Notes: generated by a model from the sequence alone, not told the origin. A DNA stretch of 64,000 bases from Stenotrophomonas sp. VV52 (GCF_002893095.1 NZ_PKQQ01000001.1:1-64000); one strand, 5' to 3'; shown: positions 9,808 through 19,043, counted from the stretch's first letter. Numbers and translations: made by a program.

Positions 9808-10293
9808 ATGGGCGTCGAGATCGAGCGCAAGTATCTCGTGACCAGCGATGCCTGGCGGACCGCCGCGCATGCGGTGATCCCGATGGCGCAGGGCTACCTC
9901 AACGACACCGCCTCGATCGACAGCGGCGCCCAGAAGGCCTCGGTGCGCGTGCGCATCCAGGGCGACCAGGCGTTCCTGAACATGAAGTCGCGCGAGATCG
10001 GCCACACCCGGCAGGAGTTCGACTACCCGATCCCGGTCGAGGACGCGCGCGCCCTGCTGGCCCTGTGCGTGGGCGGCCTGATCGACAAGCGCCGGCACCT
10101 GGTCGAGCACGGCGGCCTGCTCTGGGAAGTGGACGAGTTCCTGGGCGACAACGCTGGGCTGGTGGTGGCTGAAGTGGAATTGGCGTCGGCCGACCAGGCC
10201 ATCGACCTGCCTGAATGGGTGGGGGAAGAAGTCACGGACCAGGTGCGGTATTACAACCTGGCCTTGGCCGCCAATCCGTACACGCGCTGGTAA
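9808..10293 (+). CDS. CYTH domain protein (triphosphate-processing fold)
   Basis: A 161-residue single-domain CYTH protein. The hallmark ExExK motif is at the N-terminus: Glu4, Glu6 and Lys8 in VEIERKYL, and the tunnel carries several Arg/Lys/Glu rows (VRVRIQGD, LNMKSREIG, WEVDEF, VAEVEL). Bacterial stand-alone CYTH proteins usually hydrolyse inorganic tripolyphosphate, but adenylate cyclase and thiamine triphosphatase activities exist in the family, so the substrate is open. It begins one base after the rlmD stop and is likely co-transcribed with it. Confidence 0.88.
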   Translation: MGVEIERKYLVTSDAWRTAAHAVIPMAQGYLNDTASIDSGAQKASVRVRIQGDQAFLNMKSREIGHTRQEFDYPIPVEDARALLALCVGGLIDKRRHLVEHGGLLWEVDEFLGDNAGLVVAEVELASADQAIDLPEWVGEEVTDQVRYYNLALAANPYTRW

Positions 10294-10296
10294 AGC

Positions 10297-10370
10297 AGCC
10301 GGGCAGAGCCCGGCTCTGCGCCCGTAGCGCCGGGCTCTGCCCGGCCGGTAGAGCCACGCCCTGCGTGGCT
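10297..10370. repeat. Three tandem REP/SMAG palindromes
   Basis: The stems are AGCCGGGC/GCCCGGCT at 10297-10315, which has lost its CTAC tail (CTGC instead), then GTAG at 10324 with GCCGGGC/GCCCGGC to 10345, and GTAG at 10348 with AGCCACGC/GCGTGGCT to 10370. Two sequence types of the same family sit side by side. They fill most of the gap between the CYTH gene and nagZ. Confidence 0.85.
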
Positions 10371-10433
10371 TGCGTACATCATGCGACAATGCCGCAGTGC
10401 GCCATCGCGGCGCCCCGTACTGGAGATCCACCC

Positions 10434-11441
10434 ATGCTTCTGATCGGCGTTGCCGGCACCGAACTGACCGCCCAGGAACGCGACTGGCTGCAGCACGATG
10501 CCGTGGCCGGGGTGGTGCTGTTCAAGCGCAACTTCGATTCGCGCCAGCAGGTCGGCGAGCTCACCGCCGCCATCCGCGCCGCCGCGCCGCGCCCGCAGCT
10601 GATCTGCGTGGACCAGGAAGGCGGCCGCGTGCAGCGCTTCCGCGAAGGCTTCAGCGCGCTGCCGCCGCTGCAGGAGATCGGCGCGCTGTACGCCCGCGAC
10701 CCGGAGCAGGCCCTGGCCCTGGCCGAGCAGCACGCCTGGCTGATGGCCAGCGAAGTGCGCGCCAGCGGCGTAGACCTCAGTTTCGCCCCGGTGGTCGATC
10801 TGGGCCGCGGCAACCGCGCCATCGGCAACCGCGCCTTCGACGAAGACCCGCAGGTCGTCGCCGCGTTCACCGCCGCCTACGTGCGCGGCATGCACGCAGT
10901 TGGCATGGGGGCCACCCTCAAGCATTTCCCCGGCCACGGCACCGTGCTGGAAGACACCCACGTGGACACTGCGATCGACCCGCGCGCGCTGGACGAACTG
11001 CGCGCGCAGGACCTGGTCCCGTTTGCCGCCGGCATTGCCGCCGGTGCCGATGCGGTGATGATGGCGCACGTGATCTACCCGCAGGTCGCGCTGGAACCGG
11101 CCGGTTACTCGCCGCGCTGGATCCAGCAGATCCTGCGCGACGAGATGGGCTTCCGCGGCGTGGTGTTCTCCGACGACATCGGCATGGCCGCCTCGCACAG
11201 CGCCGGTGGCGTGCCGGCGCGCGTGCATGCGCACCTGGACGCCGGCTGCGATGTGGTGCTGGTCTGCCACCCCGAACTGGTCGACGACGCACTGCAGGCC
11301 GTGCAGGGCCGCACCCTCAATTCCGCTGCGCTGCTGGGCCTGATCGGCCGCGGCGGGCTTGGCTGGGACGGCCTGCTGGCCGACACCCGCCACGGCAGCA
11401 CCCAAACCCGTTTGCTCGAATCCCTTGGAAGAACCGTCTGA
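10434..11441 (+). CDS. nagZ: Beta-N-acetylhexosaminidase NagZ
   Basis: A 335-residue glycoside hydrolase family 3 enzyme that removes GlcNAc from 1,6-anhydro-muropeptides in the cytoplasm during cell-wall recycling; its products feed AmpR control of beta-lactamase in bacteria that have it. The family signature KHFPGHG with a following Asp and His (EDTHVD) is at about residues 162-176 and provides the catalytic His/Asp, and the nucleophile lies in FSDDIGM. GGAGAT precedes the ATG. The stop overlaps the next start as TGATG. Confidence 0.95.
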   Translation: MLLIGVAGTELTAQERDWLQHDAVAGVVLFKRNFDSRQQVGELTAAIRAAAPRPQLICVDQEGGRVQRFREGFSALPPLQEIGALYARDPEQALALAEQHAWLMASEVRASGVDLSFAPVVDLGRGNRAIGNRAFDEDPQVVAAFTAAYVRGMHAVGMGATLKHFPGHGTVLEDTHVDTAIDPRALDELRAQDLVPFAAGIAAGADAVMMAHVIYPQVALEPAGYSPRWIQQILRDEMGFRGVVFSDDIGMAASHSAGGVPARVHAHLDAGCDVVLVCHPELVDDALQAVQGRTLNSAALLGLIGRGGLGWDGLLADTRHGSTQTRLLESLGRTV

Positions 11442-11995
11442 TGCCCAACCTCACCATTTCCCAGGCCCTGGCCCAGGCCGACCTGCTGGTCGACCGTCCC
11501 ACCATCGATGCGGCCATCGCCAGCATCGCCGATGGCATTGCGGCCGACTACAAGGGCGAGGTCCCGCTGTTCCTGTCGATCATGCACGGCGCGCTGCCGT
11601 TCGCCGGCCAGCTCGCGCTGGAACTGGGCGCACGTGGCCAGGACCTGCAGTTCGACTACCTGCATGCCACCCGCTACCGCGGTGAACTGACCGGCGGCGA
11701 GCTGGTCTGGAAGCACAAGCCGGCCACCTCGCTGTTCGGCCGCCGCGTGCTGCTGGTCGACGACATCCTGGACGAAGGCTTCACCCTGCAGGGCGTGCGC
11801 ACCTGGTGCCTGGAGCAGGGCGCCACCGACGTGCGCATCGCCGCGCTGACGGTGAAGAAGCACGACCGCGCGCTGCCCGACGTCAAAGCCGACTACGCCG
11901 GCATCGAACTGCCCGACCGCTACGTGTTCGGTTTCGGCATGGACGTCAACGAAGGCCTGCGCGGCGTGCCGGCCATCTATGCGATGAAGGAATAA
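11441..11995 (+). CDS. hpt: Hypoxanthine-guanine phosphoribosyltransferase
   Basis: A 184-residue type I phosphoribosyltransferase that converts hypoxanthine or guanine plus PRPP to IMP or GMP. The PRPP-binding signature VLLVDDILDEG is near residue 103, preceded by the flexible-loop region LHATRYRGE. Overlap with nagZ and a 9-bp gap to the methylthio-nucleoside phosphorylase gene suggest a salvage operon: the phosphorylase releases hypoxanthine that this enzyme can reuse. Confidence 0.93.
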   Translation: MPNLTISQALAQADLLVDRPTIDAAIASIADGIAADYKGEVPLFLSIMHGALPFAGQLALELGARGQDLQFDYLHATRYRGELTGGELVWKHKPATSLFGRRVLLVDDILDEGFTLQGVRTWCLEQGATDVRIAALTVKKHDRALPDVKADYAGIELPDRYVFGFGMDVNEGLRGVPAIYAMKE

Positions 11996-12004
11996 GCAGC
12001 GGCC

Positions 12005-12751
12005 ATGGAACCTATCGCCCTGGCCGTGATCGGCGGCACCGGTGTGTACAAGCTGGCCCAGCTCGATGATGTGAGCAGCCATTCGGTGGAAACCCGCTAT
12101 GGCACGCCGTCCGGCCCGATCCGGGTCGGTACGCTGCTCGGCCAGCGCGTGGCGTTCCTGGCCCGCCATGGCGAGGGGCACTCGCTGCCGCCGCACAAGA
12201 TCAACTACCGGGCCAATCTTGCTGCGTTGCAGCAGATCGGTGCCACCCGTGTGCTCGCCCTCAACACCGTGGGCGGCATCACCGAGCACTTTGGCCCGCG
12301 CGTGCTGGCCTGCCCGGACCAGCTGATCGACTACACCTGGGGCCGGATCTCCACGCTGAGCGAAGAACCGGGCAGCGACGTGCTGCATGTCGATTTTGGC
12401 CATCCGTACACCCCGATCCTGCGCAGCAAGGTCCTGGCTGCGGCCAAGGTTACCGGCGTGCGCCTGCAGGACGGTGGCTGCTACGGCGCCACCCAGGGGC
12501 CGCGGCTGGAGACCAATGCGGAAATCGCGCGGATGCGCCGCGACGGCTGCGATCTGGTCGGCATGACCGGCATGCCCGAAGCAGGCCTGGCAAGGGAGTT
12601 GGGGCTGGACTACGCCTGCCTGGCGATCGTGGCGAACTGGGCCGCCGGCTGTGGCGATGGCGACGAGATCACGATGGCCGAAGTGCTGGCCAATGTCGAC
12701 GCGGCATCGGCCGGATTACCGGAACTGATTGGCGAATTGGCGCGCGGGTGA
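12005..12751 (+). CDS. mtnP: S-methyl-5'-thioinosine (or thioadenosine) phosphorylase
   Basis: A 248-residue trimeric nucleoside phosphorylase of the MTAP/PNP class. The N-terminal phosphate loop IGGTGVY is at residues 9-15, ARHGEGH at 53-59, and the substrate region reads LVGMTGMPEAGLARE near 180-194. Bacterial MTAP usually has an Asp pair after this motif; here the stretch ANWAAG lacks it, which is the pattern reported for thioinosine phosphorylases such as Pseudomonas PA3004. I therefore favour thioinosine as substrate, giving hypoxanthine for the neighbouring hpt, with moderate confidence. Confidence 0.88.
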   Translation: MEPIALAVIGGTGVYKLAQLDDVSSHSVETRYGTPSGPIRVGTLLGQRVAFLARHGEGHSLPPHKINYRANLAALQQIGATRVLALNTVGGITEHFGPRVLACPDQLIDYTWGRISTLSEEPGSDVLHVDFGHPYTPILRSKVLAAAKVTGVRLQDGGCYGATQGPRLETNAEIARMRRDGCDLVGMTGMPEAGLARELGLDYACLAIVANWAAGCGDGDEITMAEVLANVDAASAGLPELIGELARG

Positions 12752-12780
12752 TTGTCATTGCATGACAAGCTTTGCATACT
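12752..12780 (+). promoter_or_regulatory. Candidate promoter with inverted repeat for the cold-shock gene
   Basis: TTGTCA at 12752-12757 and CATACT at 12775-12780 are separated by 17 bases and could be the -35 and -10 of a housekeeping promoter. The -35 lies in a perfect inverted repeat TTGTCA-N5-TGACAA (12752-12768). A leader of roughly 55 bases would remain before the ATG at 12840. The -10 is a weak match, so this is a candidate only. Confidence 0.4.
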
Positions 12781-12839
12781 CCGCCAGTGCGCTGGTTGAG
12801 CGTACACCACCCATTCATTGAAGAAGGTCTCGCATCACC

Positions 12840-13046
12840 ATGCCGAACGGTACCGTCAAGTGGTTCAACGACGCCAAGGGATTTGGCTTTATCTCGCCGG
12901 AGGACGGCAGCGCCGACGTCTTCGCGCACTTCTCCGCGATCAACTCCAAGGGCTTCCGCAGTCTGCAGGAAGGCCAGAAGGTCACCTATGACGTGACCCA
13001 GGGCCCGAAGGGCGCCCAAGCTTCGAACATCCAGCCCGGCGAGTAA
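12840..13046 (+). CDS. Cold shock-like RNA/ssDNA-binding protein
   Basis: A 68-residue single cold-shock domain of the CspA/CspD size class. RNP1 (KGFGFI) and RNP2 (VFAHF) are both intact, and the first strand carries the usual GTVKWFN. These proteins melt secondary structure in mRNA and aid translation or stationary-phase survival. It stands alone with its own upstream promoter candidate and a strong terminator. Which Csp paralogue it matches cannot be told from sequence alone. Confidence 0.93.
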   Translation: MPNGTVKWFNDAKGFGFISPEDGSADVFAHFSAINSKGFRSLQEGQKVTYDVTQGPKGAQASNIQPGE

Positions 13047-13065
13047 TCCCCACGCCGAGCTTTGA

Positions 13066-13092
13066 AAACCCCGCTTCGGCGGGGTTTTTTTT
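13066..13092 (+). terminator. Rho-independent terminator of the cold-shock gene
   Basis: The stem AACCCCGC/GCGGGGTT with a TTCG loop is followed by an uninterrupted run of eight T. It begins 19 bases after the stop codon and is the clearest intrinsic terminator in the window. Confidence 0.9.
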
Positions 13093-13112
13093 AGCGCCCG
13101 ACAGGACGTCAG

Positions 13113-14336
13113 ATGAAAAAACGCAGCATCGCGATCGTTGGCTACGGCACCGCAGGCCAGACGCTTTCGATCCTTCTTTCACGCGACCATCACAACGTGC
13201 ACGTCTTTGAGCGGGCACCCACGCCCGGCCCGGTCGGCGCGGGATTCCTGCTGCAACCCAGCGGGCTGGACGTGCTCTGGCAGATGGGTCTGTTGCCGCA
13301 GGTGCTGGAGCACGGCGCCAGCGTGCGTCGCCTGTACGGCGACACGCCGTGCGGGCGTGCGGTGATGGACATGCGCTACACGGCGCTGCATCCGCACCTG
13401 CACGGCATGGGCATGCAGCGGGGGGCGCTGTTCTCGTTGCTGGCGCAGGCGTGGAACGAGCCGGGCAACCTGCAGGCCGACACCCCGATCGTCGAGGTCG
13501 ATACCGACACCGGCCGCGTCCGCGATGCACGCGGCACCTGGCACGGTCCGTACGACCTGGTGATCGCGGCCGATGGCGCGGCGTCGTCGCTGCGTGCGCA
13601 GGTGCAGGGCACGCGACTGGACCGGGAGTACCCGTGGGGCGCGTTGTGGTGCCTGCTGCCCGGTAGGGACTGGCCGCATCCTGACGAGCTGCGCCAGCGC
13701 TACGTCGCTGCGCGCAAGATGATCGGGCTGCTGCCGGTCGGCACCCGTCCCGGCGATGCGCAGCCACGGCTCAGTTTCTTCTGGAGCCTGCCGCGAACGC
13801 AGTTCGCGCAATGGGAGCGCGACGGCATGGAACGTTGGCTCGATGAGATTGCAGCGCTGTGGCCGGAAGCCCACCAGCGCCTGCAGGGCGTCAGCGAGTG
13901 CGCGCAACTGGCCCGCGCGGGTTACCGCGACGCGGTGATGACGCGCTGGCACCGCGGGCGGCTGGTGCTGGCAGGCGATTCGGCGCATGCGATGAGCCCG
14001 CAGCTGGGGCAGGGGGTGAACATGGCGCTGATGGACGCGCTGGCGCTGCGCGATGCGTTGCGCGCGCATGCCAACGCTGATGCGGCGCTGCAGGCCTACC
14101 AGGCCCAGCGAAGCGCACACGTGGCCATCTATCAGTTCTGGAGCCGCTGGCTGACGCCGCTGTTCCAGTCCGAGCGCGATCGGCTGGCACAGGCGCGCGA
14201 TGTGCTGTTCAAGCCGATGGGCGCGCTTCCCGGTGGTCGCGGCCACATGCTGCGCGTGCTCAGCGGGACCCAGCGCGGCTGGTGGGGAAAACTCGGACTG
14301 TCGCCGGGTTTCGTCGAGGCCATGGCGGCGCGTTGA
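13113..14336 (+). CDS. FAD-dependent monooxygenase (PHBH-type)
   Basis: A 407-residue group A flavoprotein monooxygenase. The dinucleotide-binding motif VGYGTAGQTL is at residues 9-18, the middle DG-type motif VIAADGAASSLR is near 150, and the FAD ribityl motif LVLAGDSAHAMSPQLGQG is near 285. These enzymes hydroxylate aromatic or related compounds with NAD(P)H and oxygen. The substrate is not predictable and no catabolic genes are adjacent. It ends three bases before the convergent phosphoesterase gene. Confidence 0.88.
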   Translation: MKKRSIAIVGYGTAGQTLSILLSRDHHNVHVFERAPTPGPVGAGFLLQPSGLDVLWQMGLLPQVLEHGASVRRLYGDTPCGRAVMDMRYTALHPHLHGMGMQRGALFSLLAQAWNEPGNLQADTPIVEVDTDTGRVRDARGTWHGPYDLVIAADGAASSLRAQVQGTRLDREYPWGALWCLLPGRDWPHPDELRQRYVAARKMIGLLPVGTRPGDAQPRLSFFWSLPRTQFAQWERDGMERWLDEIAALWPEAHQRLQGVSECAQLARAGYRDAVMTRWHRGRLVLAGDSAHAMSPQLGQGVNMALMDALALRDALRAHANADAALQAYQAQRSAHVAIYQFWSRWLTPLFQSERDRLAQARDVLFKPMGALPGGRGHMLRVLSGTQRGWWGKLGLSPGFVEAMAAR

Positions 14337-14339
14337 CGA

Positions 14340-14987
14340 TCATGTGTGCGCGGGCAGCGCGATCGCCGCGTCCTCCACGCAGGCCACCAGCTGCTCGCCA
14401 GCCTGCATCACCGGCGCGATGCCGGCGGTGAATCGCGAATAGGCGGGCAATACCGTCAGGCGATCGCGCAGCCAGAATGCGGGCCAGCGGCGCTGCATGC
14501 CCGGCAGTCGAACGAGCGGATGCAGGTGGCCGCACAGCACGTGCAGGGTGGGGTGCGGCTGCGGGTCATGGCGTAGCAGGAACGGGCCCTCCTGCACGCG
14601 TTCGCCCAGCAGCGTGATGCCCAGGTCGGCCTTGGGCAGCACGCGGTCGTGGTTGCCGGCCAACGCGCCGATCTCCAGCGCGGCATGCTGTTCGCGCCAG
14701 CCCTGCCATTGCCGGTACCACGCCGCGCGATGCGCCGCCCCGTGCAGTACGTCGCCCAGGATCCACAACGTGCGCACCGGTCGCTGCTCGACCAGTCGCG
14801 TCAACCGCGCAAGGTCATCACCGGTACCGCCCACCGGCAGCCCGATGCCGGCGCGCCGGAACAGGTCGGCCTTGCCCAGGTGCAGGTCGGCGATCAGCAG
14901 CGCCTCGCGCGCCGGCCAGTACAGCGCACGGTCGCCGAGCAGGTGCATCTGCTCGTCGGCAAGGGTCAGCACGCACTTATTCGGCAT
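14340..14987 (-). CDS. pdeM: Ligase-associated metallophosphoesterase (PdeM/MPE)
   Basis: A 215-residue calcineurin-like phosphoesterase. The metal-binding motifs appear in order: DLHLGK, GDVLHG, GNHD and GHLHP. In the Pseudomonas putida repair cluster the MPE member is a Mn-dependent DNA nuclease. It is the last gene of the four-gene operon, and its start overlaps the helicase end by 11 bases. I chose the ATG at 14987 because the upstream extension of the frame is antisense-frame helicase sequence. Confidence 0.9.
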   Translation of the reverse strand: MPNKCVLTLADEQMHLLGDRALYWPAREALLIADLHLGKADLFRRAGIGLPVGGTGDDLARLTRLVEQRPVRTLWILGDVLHGAAHRAAWYRQWQGWREQHAALEIGALAGNHDRVLPKADLGITLLGERVQEGPFLLRHDPQPHPTLHVLCGHLHPLVRLPGMQRRWPAFWLRDRLTVLPAYSRFTAGIAPVMQAGEQLVACVEDAAIALPAHT

Positions 14988-17442
14988 GGCGTTTCTCCAG
15001 CTGGCCGACCGCGCGCAGCACGCGCGTCTTCCAGTCTTCGTTGCTGAGCTGGCCGCGCAGGCGCTCGGCCCACAGCGGGAACGAGAGCGGCCCCAGCGTG
15101 GCCGGCTGCTGCACGCACAGCGTACGCGCCTGGCAGCGCTGCAGCGTGGTGGCCAGGCTGGACAGGTCGAGCTGGCCGTGCAGCACTTCGCGTTCGGCCA
15201 GGCCCAGCAGGATGTGATCGGGGTCATGCTGGCGCAGCACGTCGTAGAGCAGTCCGGCCGAGGCCTGCAACTGGCGCAGGCTGCGCGGCGTGCGTCCCGG
15301 CAGCGCCGGAATCAGCAGCCCGGACACGCGTGCGATGTCGCGGAACTGGCGGCGTGCCAGCTCGCCCAGGTTGAGGCTGTCGCGCAGGTCTTCGAACAGG
15401 CCGTCGGGCTGCAGCAACGCGGCGATGCGCCCCGCGTCGACCTCGACCGCGCGCGCTGGCGCCAGGACGAAACCGTAATCGTTGGCCGCATAGCCGAAGG
15501 TGTTGGCCTGCAGCCGGGTCCAGCGCAGCGCCATCAACGCGGCAATGCCTTCGTTGACCTGGCGTCCGGCGAACGGATACACGAACACGAACTGTCCTTC
15601 GCGCCGCCGCACGCTTTCCACCAGCAGCAACGAAGGACCGGGCAACGCCGACACGCGTGCCTGCAGGCGCAACAGCGGTTCCAGCCAGCGCATTTCCGGG
15701 CTGTCGGCGGCGCTGCCCAGCACCGCCTCCATTTCCTGGCCGAGCGCGTCGGACAACGGCAGGCGGCCGCCCTGCCAGCGCGGCACCACGCCGTCGCCAC
15801 CGCGCGCCAGTTTCACGTACGCGGTCAGGTTCTCCAGCCGCACCAGCTCCAGCAGGCGGCCGGCGAACTGGAAGCGGTCGCCCGGGCGCAGCCGTCCGAC
15901 GAACTGTTCTTCCACCGTGCCCAGCCGGCCGCCACGCAGGAACTGCACCACGGCGCTGCCGTCGCTGGTGATGGTGCCGATCGACAGCCGGTGGCGCAGC
16001 GCCACGCGACGGTCGTGCACGCGGTAGAGGCCGTCGTCGTCGCGCACGACCTTGTGGAAGTCCGGATACTGCGCCAGCGCGTGGCCACCCTGCACGATGA
16101 AGTCGAGCACGCCCTGCCAGTGCGCGGCGTCGAGCGATGCGAAGGCGTGCGTGCGACGCACCTGCGCGAGCAGTGCATCCGCTTCAAAGCCACCGCCGAG
16201 CGCACAGCTCACGCAATGCTGGGCCAGCACATCCAGCGACAGCTGCAGCGGCCGCCGCGCTTCGATCACCCCATCGGCCAGCGCGCGTCGCGCCGCCGCG
16301 TACTCGACCAGCTCCAGCGCATGCGAAGGCACGCAGACGATATGACCCGATTCGCCCGGTCGATGCCGGGCGCGTCCGGCGCGCTGCACCAGCCGCGCGA
16401 TGCCCTTCGGGCTGCCGATCTGCAGCACCTGGTCCACCGCCGGGAAATCCACGCCCAAGTCCAGGCTGGAGGTGGCCACCACGCAGCGCAGTGCGCCGTC
16501 ACGCAGGCCCTGTTCGACGATGCGGCGTTGCGCCGGGTCCAGCGAGCCGTGGTGCAGCGCAAGCGTGGCCGGGTCTTCCGGCCACACTGCGGCCAGCGCC
16601 TGGTGCCACAGTTCGGCCTGCGCGCGGGTGTTGGTGAACACCAGGCTGGTGCGCACCGCGAACAGTTTCTGCTGCACGCGCTGCAGTTGCGACAGGCCCA
16701 GGTGCCCGGCCCAGGGGAAGCGTTCGCCCTGTGCCGGCAACAACGTCTCCACCGCCACCGGGCGCGGTCGCGCGCCGGACACCAGCGGTGCATCGGGCAG
16801 ATCGGGCAGCAGGACCTGGCGCGCTTCGTCCAGGTTGCCCAGCGTTGCCGACAGTCCCCACACCTGCAACGCCGGCAGCGCATCGCGCAGCCGGCGCAGG
16901 TTCAACTGCAGCAGCACGCCACGCTTGTTGCCCAGCAGTTCATGCCATTCGTCCACCACCACGCAGCGCAGCTGGCGCAGCCTGTCCATCGTGTCCGGGT
17001 AACTCAGCAGCAGTGCCAGCGACTCGGGCGTGGTCACCAGCACATCCACCCGGCCTTCGCGGGCCAGCCGTTTGTCGCGCGCGCTGGCGTCGCCGGTGCG
17101 CAGTCCGACCTGCCAATCCAGCCCCAATCCTTCAATCGGTTCGCGCAGGGCGCGTGCGGTGTCGCTGGCCAGCGCGCGCAGTGGGGTGATCCACAGCACC
17201 TGAAGCGCCGGCACGGTCTTGCCGCCGCGTCCGCGTTTCGCGCGTGGTATCGGGTCGGCCAGCGCCTGCAGCAGCGGCCCGCCGAACATCGCCAGCGTCT
17301 TGCCGCTGCCGGTAGGCGTATGCAGCAGCCCCGAGTCGCCGGCCAGGTAGTGCCGCCACATCGTCTTCTGGAATGGCAGCGGTGCCCAGCCACGGCTGGC
17401 AAACCACGCGGCCATCCGCGCCATCGCCGCGCGTCGGCTCAC
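14977..17442 (-). CDS. Ligase-associated DEXH-box helicase (Lhr-Core)
   Basis: An 821-residue superfamily 2 helicase of the Lhr-Core type, which unwinds DNA or DNA-RNA duplexes in the 3'-5' direction. Motif I is TPTGSGKT near residue 42, motif II reads DEWH, motif III SATLG, and motif VI AGRARHRPGESG. The C-terminal half holds the winged-helix and beta-barrel parts of the Lhr core. Its start overlaps the ligase stop by four bases, tying it to the repair operon. Confidence 0.93.
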   Translation of the reverse strand: MSRRAAMARMAAWFASRGWAPLPFQKTMWRHYLAGDSGLLHTPTGSGKTLAMFGGPLLQALADPIPRAKRGRGGKTVPALQVLWITPLRALASDTARALREPIEGLGLDWQVGLRTGDASARDKRLAREGRVDVLVTTPESLALLLSYPDTMDRLRQLRCVVVDEWHELLGNKRGVLLQLNLRRLRDALPALQVWGLSATLGNLDEARQVLLPDLPDAPLVSGARPRPVAVETLLPAQGERFPWAGHLGLSQLQRVQQKLFAVRTSLVFTNTRAQAELWHQALAAVWPEDPATLALHHGSLDPAQRRIVEQGLRDGALRCVVATSSLDLGVDFPAVDQVLQIGSPKGIARLVQRAGRARHRPGESGHIVCVPSHALELVEYAAARRALADGVIEARRPLQLSLDVLAQHCVSCALGGGFEADALLAQVRRTHAFASLDAAHWQGVLDFIVQGGHALAQYPDFHKVVRDDDGLYRVHDRRVALRHRLSIGTITSDGSAVVQFLRGGRLGTVEEQFVGRLRPGDRFQFAGRLLELVRLENLTAYVKLARGGDGVVPRWQGGRLPLSDALGQEMEAVLGSAADSPEMRWLEPLLRLQARVSALPGPSLLLVESVRRREGQFVFVYPFAGRQVNEGIAALMALRWTRLQANTFGYAANDYGFVLAPARAVEVDAGRIAALLQPDGLFEDLRDSLNLGELARRQFRDIARVSGLLIPALPGRTPRSLRQLQASAGLLYDVLRQHDPDHILLGLAEREVLHGQLDLSSLATTLQRCQARTLCVQQPATLGPLSFPLWAERLRGQLSNEDWKTRVLRAVGQLEKRHAE

Positions 17443-19043
17443 CGCGCCAGGGCCTGCAGCTGCGCCAGGGTATCTGCTTCACTGGCGGGCTTGTCGTGGC
17501 GCCAGCGCAGGATCCGCGGGAAGCGCACCGCAATGCCCGACTTATGCCGGCTGCTGCGGTTGACCGCTTCAAAGCCGAGCTCGAACACCTGCTCGCCGCG
17601 CACGCTGCGCACGGGGCCGAAGCGCTCCACGGTATTGGCGCGGATCCAGCGGTCCAGCGCCAGGATCTCCTTGTCGTCCAGGCCCGAGTACGCCTTGGCC
17701 ACCGGCACCAGCGTTTCGCCGTCCCACACGCCGAAGGTGTAATCGGTGTACAGCGTGCTGCGGCGGCCGTGACCGGCCTGCGCGTAGATCATTACCGCAT
17801 CGATGGTGAGTGGCTCGATCTTCCACTTCCACCAGTCGCCGCGCCGGCGCCCACTCTGATAGGTGGAACTGCTGCGCTTGAGCATCAGGCCTTCCACCCC
17901 GCGTTCGCGCGCCTGGGTGCGCTGGGTTGCCGCGTCGTCCCAGTTGGCCGCATCTACCGTGGGTGAAAGCACCACGCGCGGATCGCCAAGCGCAGCGAGT
18001 ACCTCCGCCAGCTGCGCGCGACGTTCGACGAGCGGTTGCTCGCGCAGGTCGACGCCCTTCAATTCCAACAGGTCGTACGCAAGCACCCGCACCGGCGTAT
18101 CGGCCAGGGTTTTTGGCCCGGGCTTGCGGCGCTGGATGCGGGTCTGCAGCGCGGTGAAGGGCATCGGCTGCGTTTCGCCGTCGCGCCAGGCCAGCAGCTC
18201 GCCATCGATCACGGTGCCGTCGGGCAGCGCCATGGCCGCGGCTTCGATTTCCGGAAAGCGTCCGTCCAGGCGTTCTTCGCCACGCGACCACAGCGCGACC
18301 TCGCCTTTCCGCCGCAGGAGCTGCAGACGGATGCCGTCCCATTTCCATTCCAACGTCCAGTCGCCAATCGGTCCCAGCCCGGCGACATCGGTTTCAATCG
18401 GCGAGGCCAGGTAGAACGGGTAAGGCTGCTGGCGGTCTTCGGGGAGTTCTTCCGCGCTCAGCAGCGTGGCAAGCAGGCCGGGAGATGGCACCCAGTCGCC
18501 CAGCATGCGCTGCGCGATGCGCGCGATATCGATGCCCGACAACTCGGCCAGCGCCTGCTGCACCAGCCGTTGCGACACACCCACCCGCAACGCGCCGGTC
18601 AGCAGCTTGTTGAAGACCAGCCGTTCGGACGCCGGCAACGTGTTCCAGCCGGCCTCGACCGCCGCGCGCCGCACCGGTTCGGGCTGGTTGGCCACGGCAA
18701 GCAGGTGCGTTTCAATCCAGTCGGCCAGCGGACGGTCCGGTGCGCTCTCCACCGGATCGTCGAGCAGCAGGGTCAGGGTTTCGGCGAGGTCGCCCACTTG
18801 GTCGTAACTGTCGGCCACCAGCCACGTCGGCAGATCGGCAGCCTCGGCGATCCACGCACGCAGTTCGCCGCTGGCGGCAATCTTCCGCCGCGCACCGCCG
18901 ACCTTGCCGCCGCTGAGCAGGTACAGCGCCCACGCGGCATCGTGCGCGCGCGCATCGCGGAAATACGCGACCAGCGCCGCGCGCTTGTCCAGCGTTGCGG
19001 TGCTGCGATCCAGGCGCTGGTACAGCGCGGCGAAGGCTCTCAT
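17439..19043 (-). CDS. ATP-dependent DNA ligase of the repair cluster
   Basis: A 534-residue ATP-dependent DNA ligase with an N-terminal DNA-binding domain (to about 190), an adenylyltransferase domain with the KxDG nucleophile motif EWKWDGIRLQ near residue 220, and a C-terminal OB domain. Motif V appears as GLMLKR. It is the type annotated as cisplatin-damage-response ligase. It differs from NAD-dependent LigA used in replication and from LigD of NHEJ: no polymerase domain and no Ku gene are nearby. Stop and start overlap both neighbours by four bases. Confidence 0.93.
   Translation of the reverse strand: MRAFAALYQRLDRSTATLDKRAALVAYFRDARAHDAAWALYLLSGGKVGGARRKIAASGELRAWIAEAADLPTWLVADSYDQVGDLAETLTLLLDDPVESAPDRPLADWIETHLLAVANQPEPVRRAAVEAGWNTLPASERLVFNKLLTGALRVGVSQRLVQQALAELSGIDIARIAQRMLGDWVPSPGLLATLLSAEELPEDRQQPYPFYLASPIETDVAGLGPIGDWTLEWKWDGIRLQLLRRKGEVALWSRGEERLDGRFPEIEAAAMALPDGTVIDGELLAWRDGETQPMPFTALQTRIQRRKPGPKTLADTPVRVLAYDLLELKGVDLREQPLVERRAQLAEVLAALGDPRVVLSPTVDAANWDDAATQRTQARERGVEGLMLKRSSSTYQSGRRRGDWWKWKIEPLTIDAVMIYAQAGHGRRSTLYTDYTFGVWDGETLVPVAKAYSGLDDKEILALDRWIRANTVERFGPVRSVRGEQVFELGFEAVNRSSRHKSGIAVRFPRILRWRHDKPASEADTLAQLQALAR

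Noticed and set aside
14497..17742. 1081-codon open frame on the plus strand across the repair operon
   Set aside because: It is a shadow of pdeM and the Lhr-Core helicase; composition is atypical and there is no start signal or recognisable domain.
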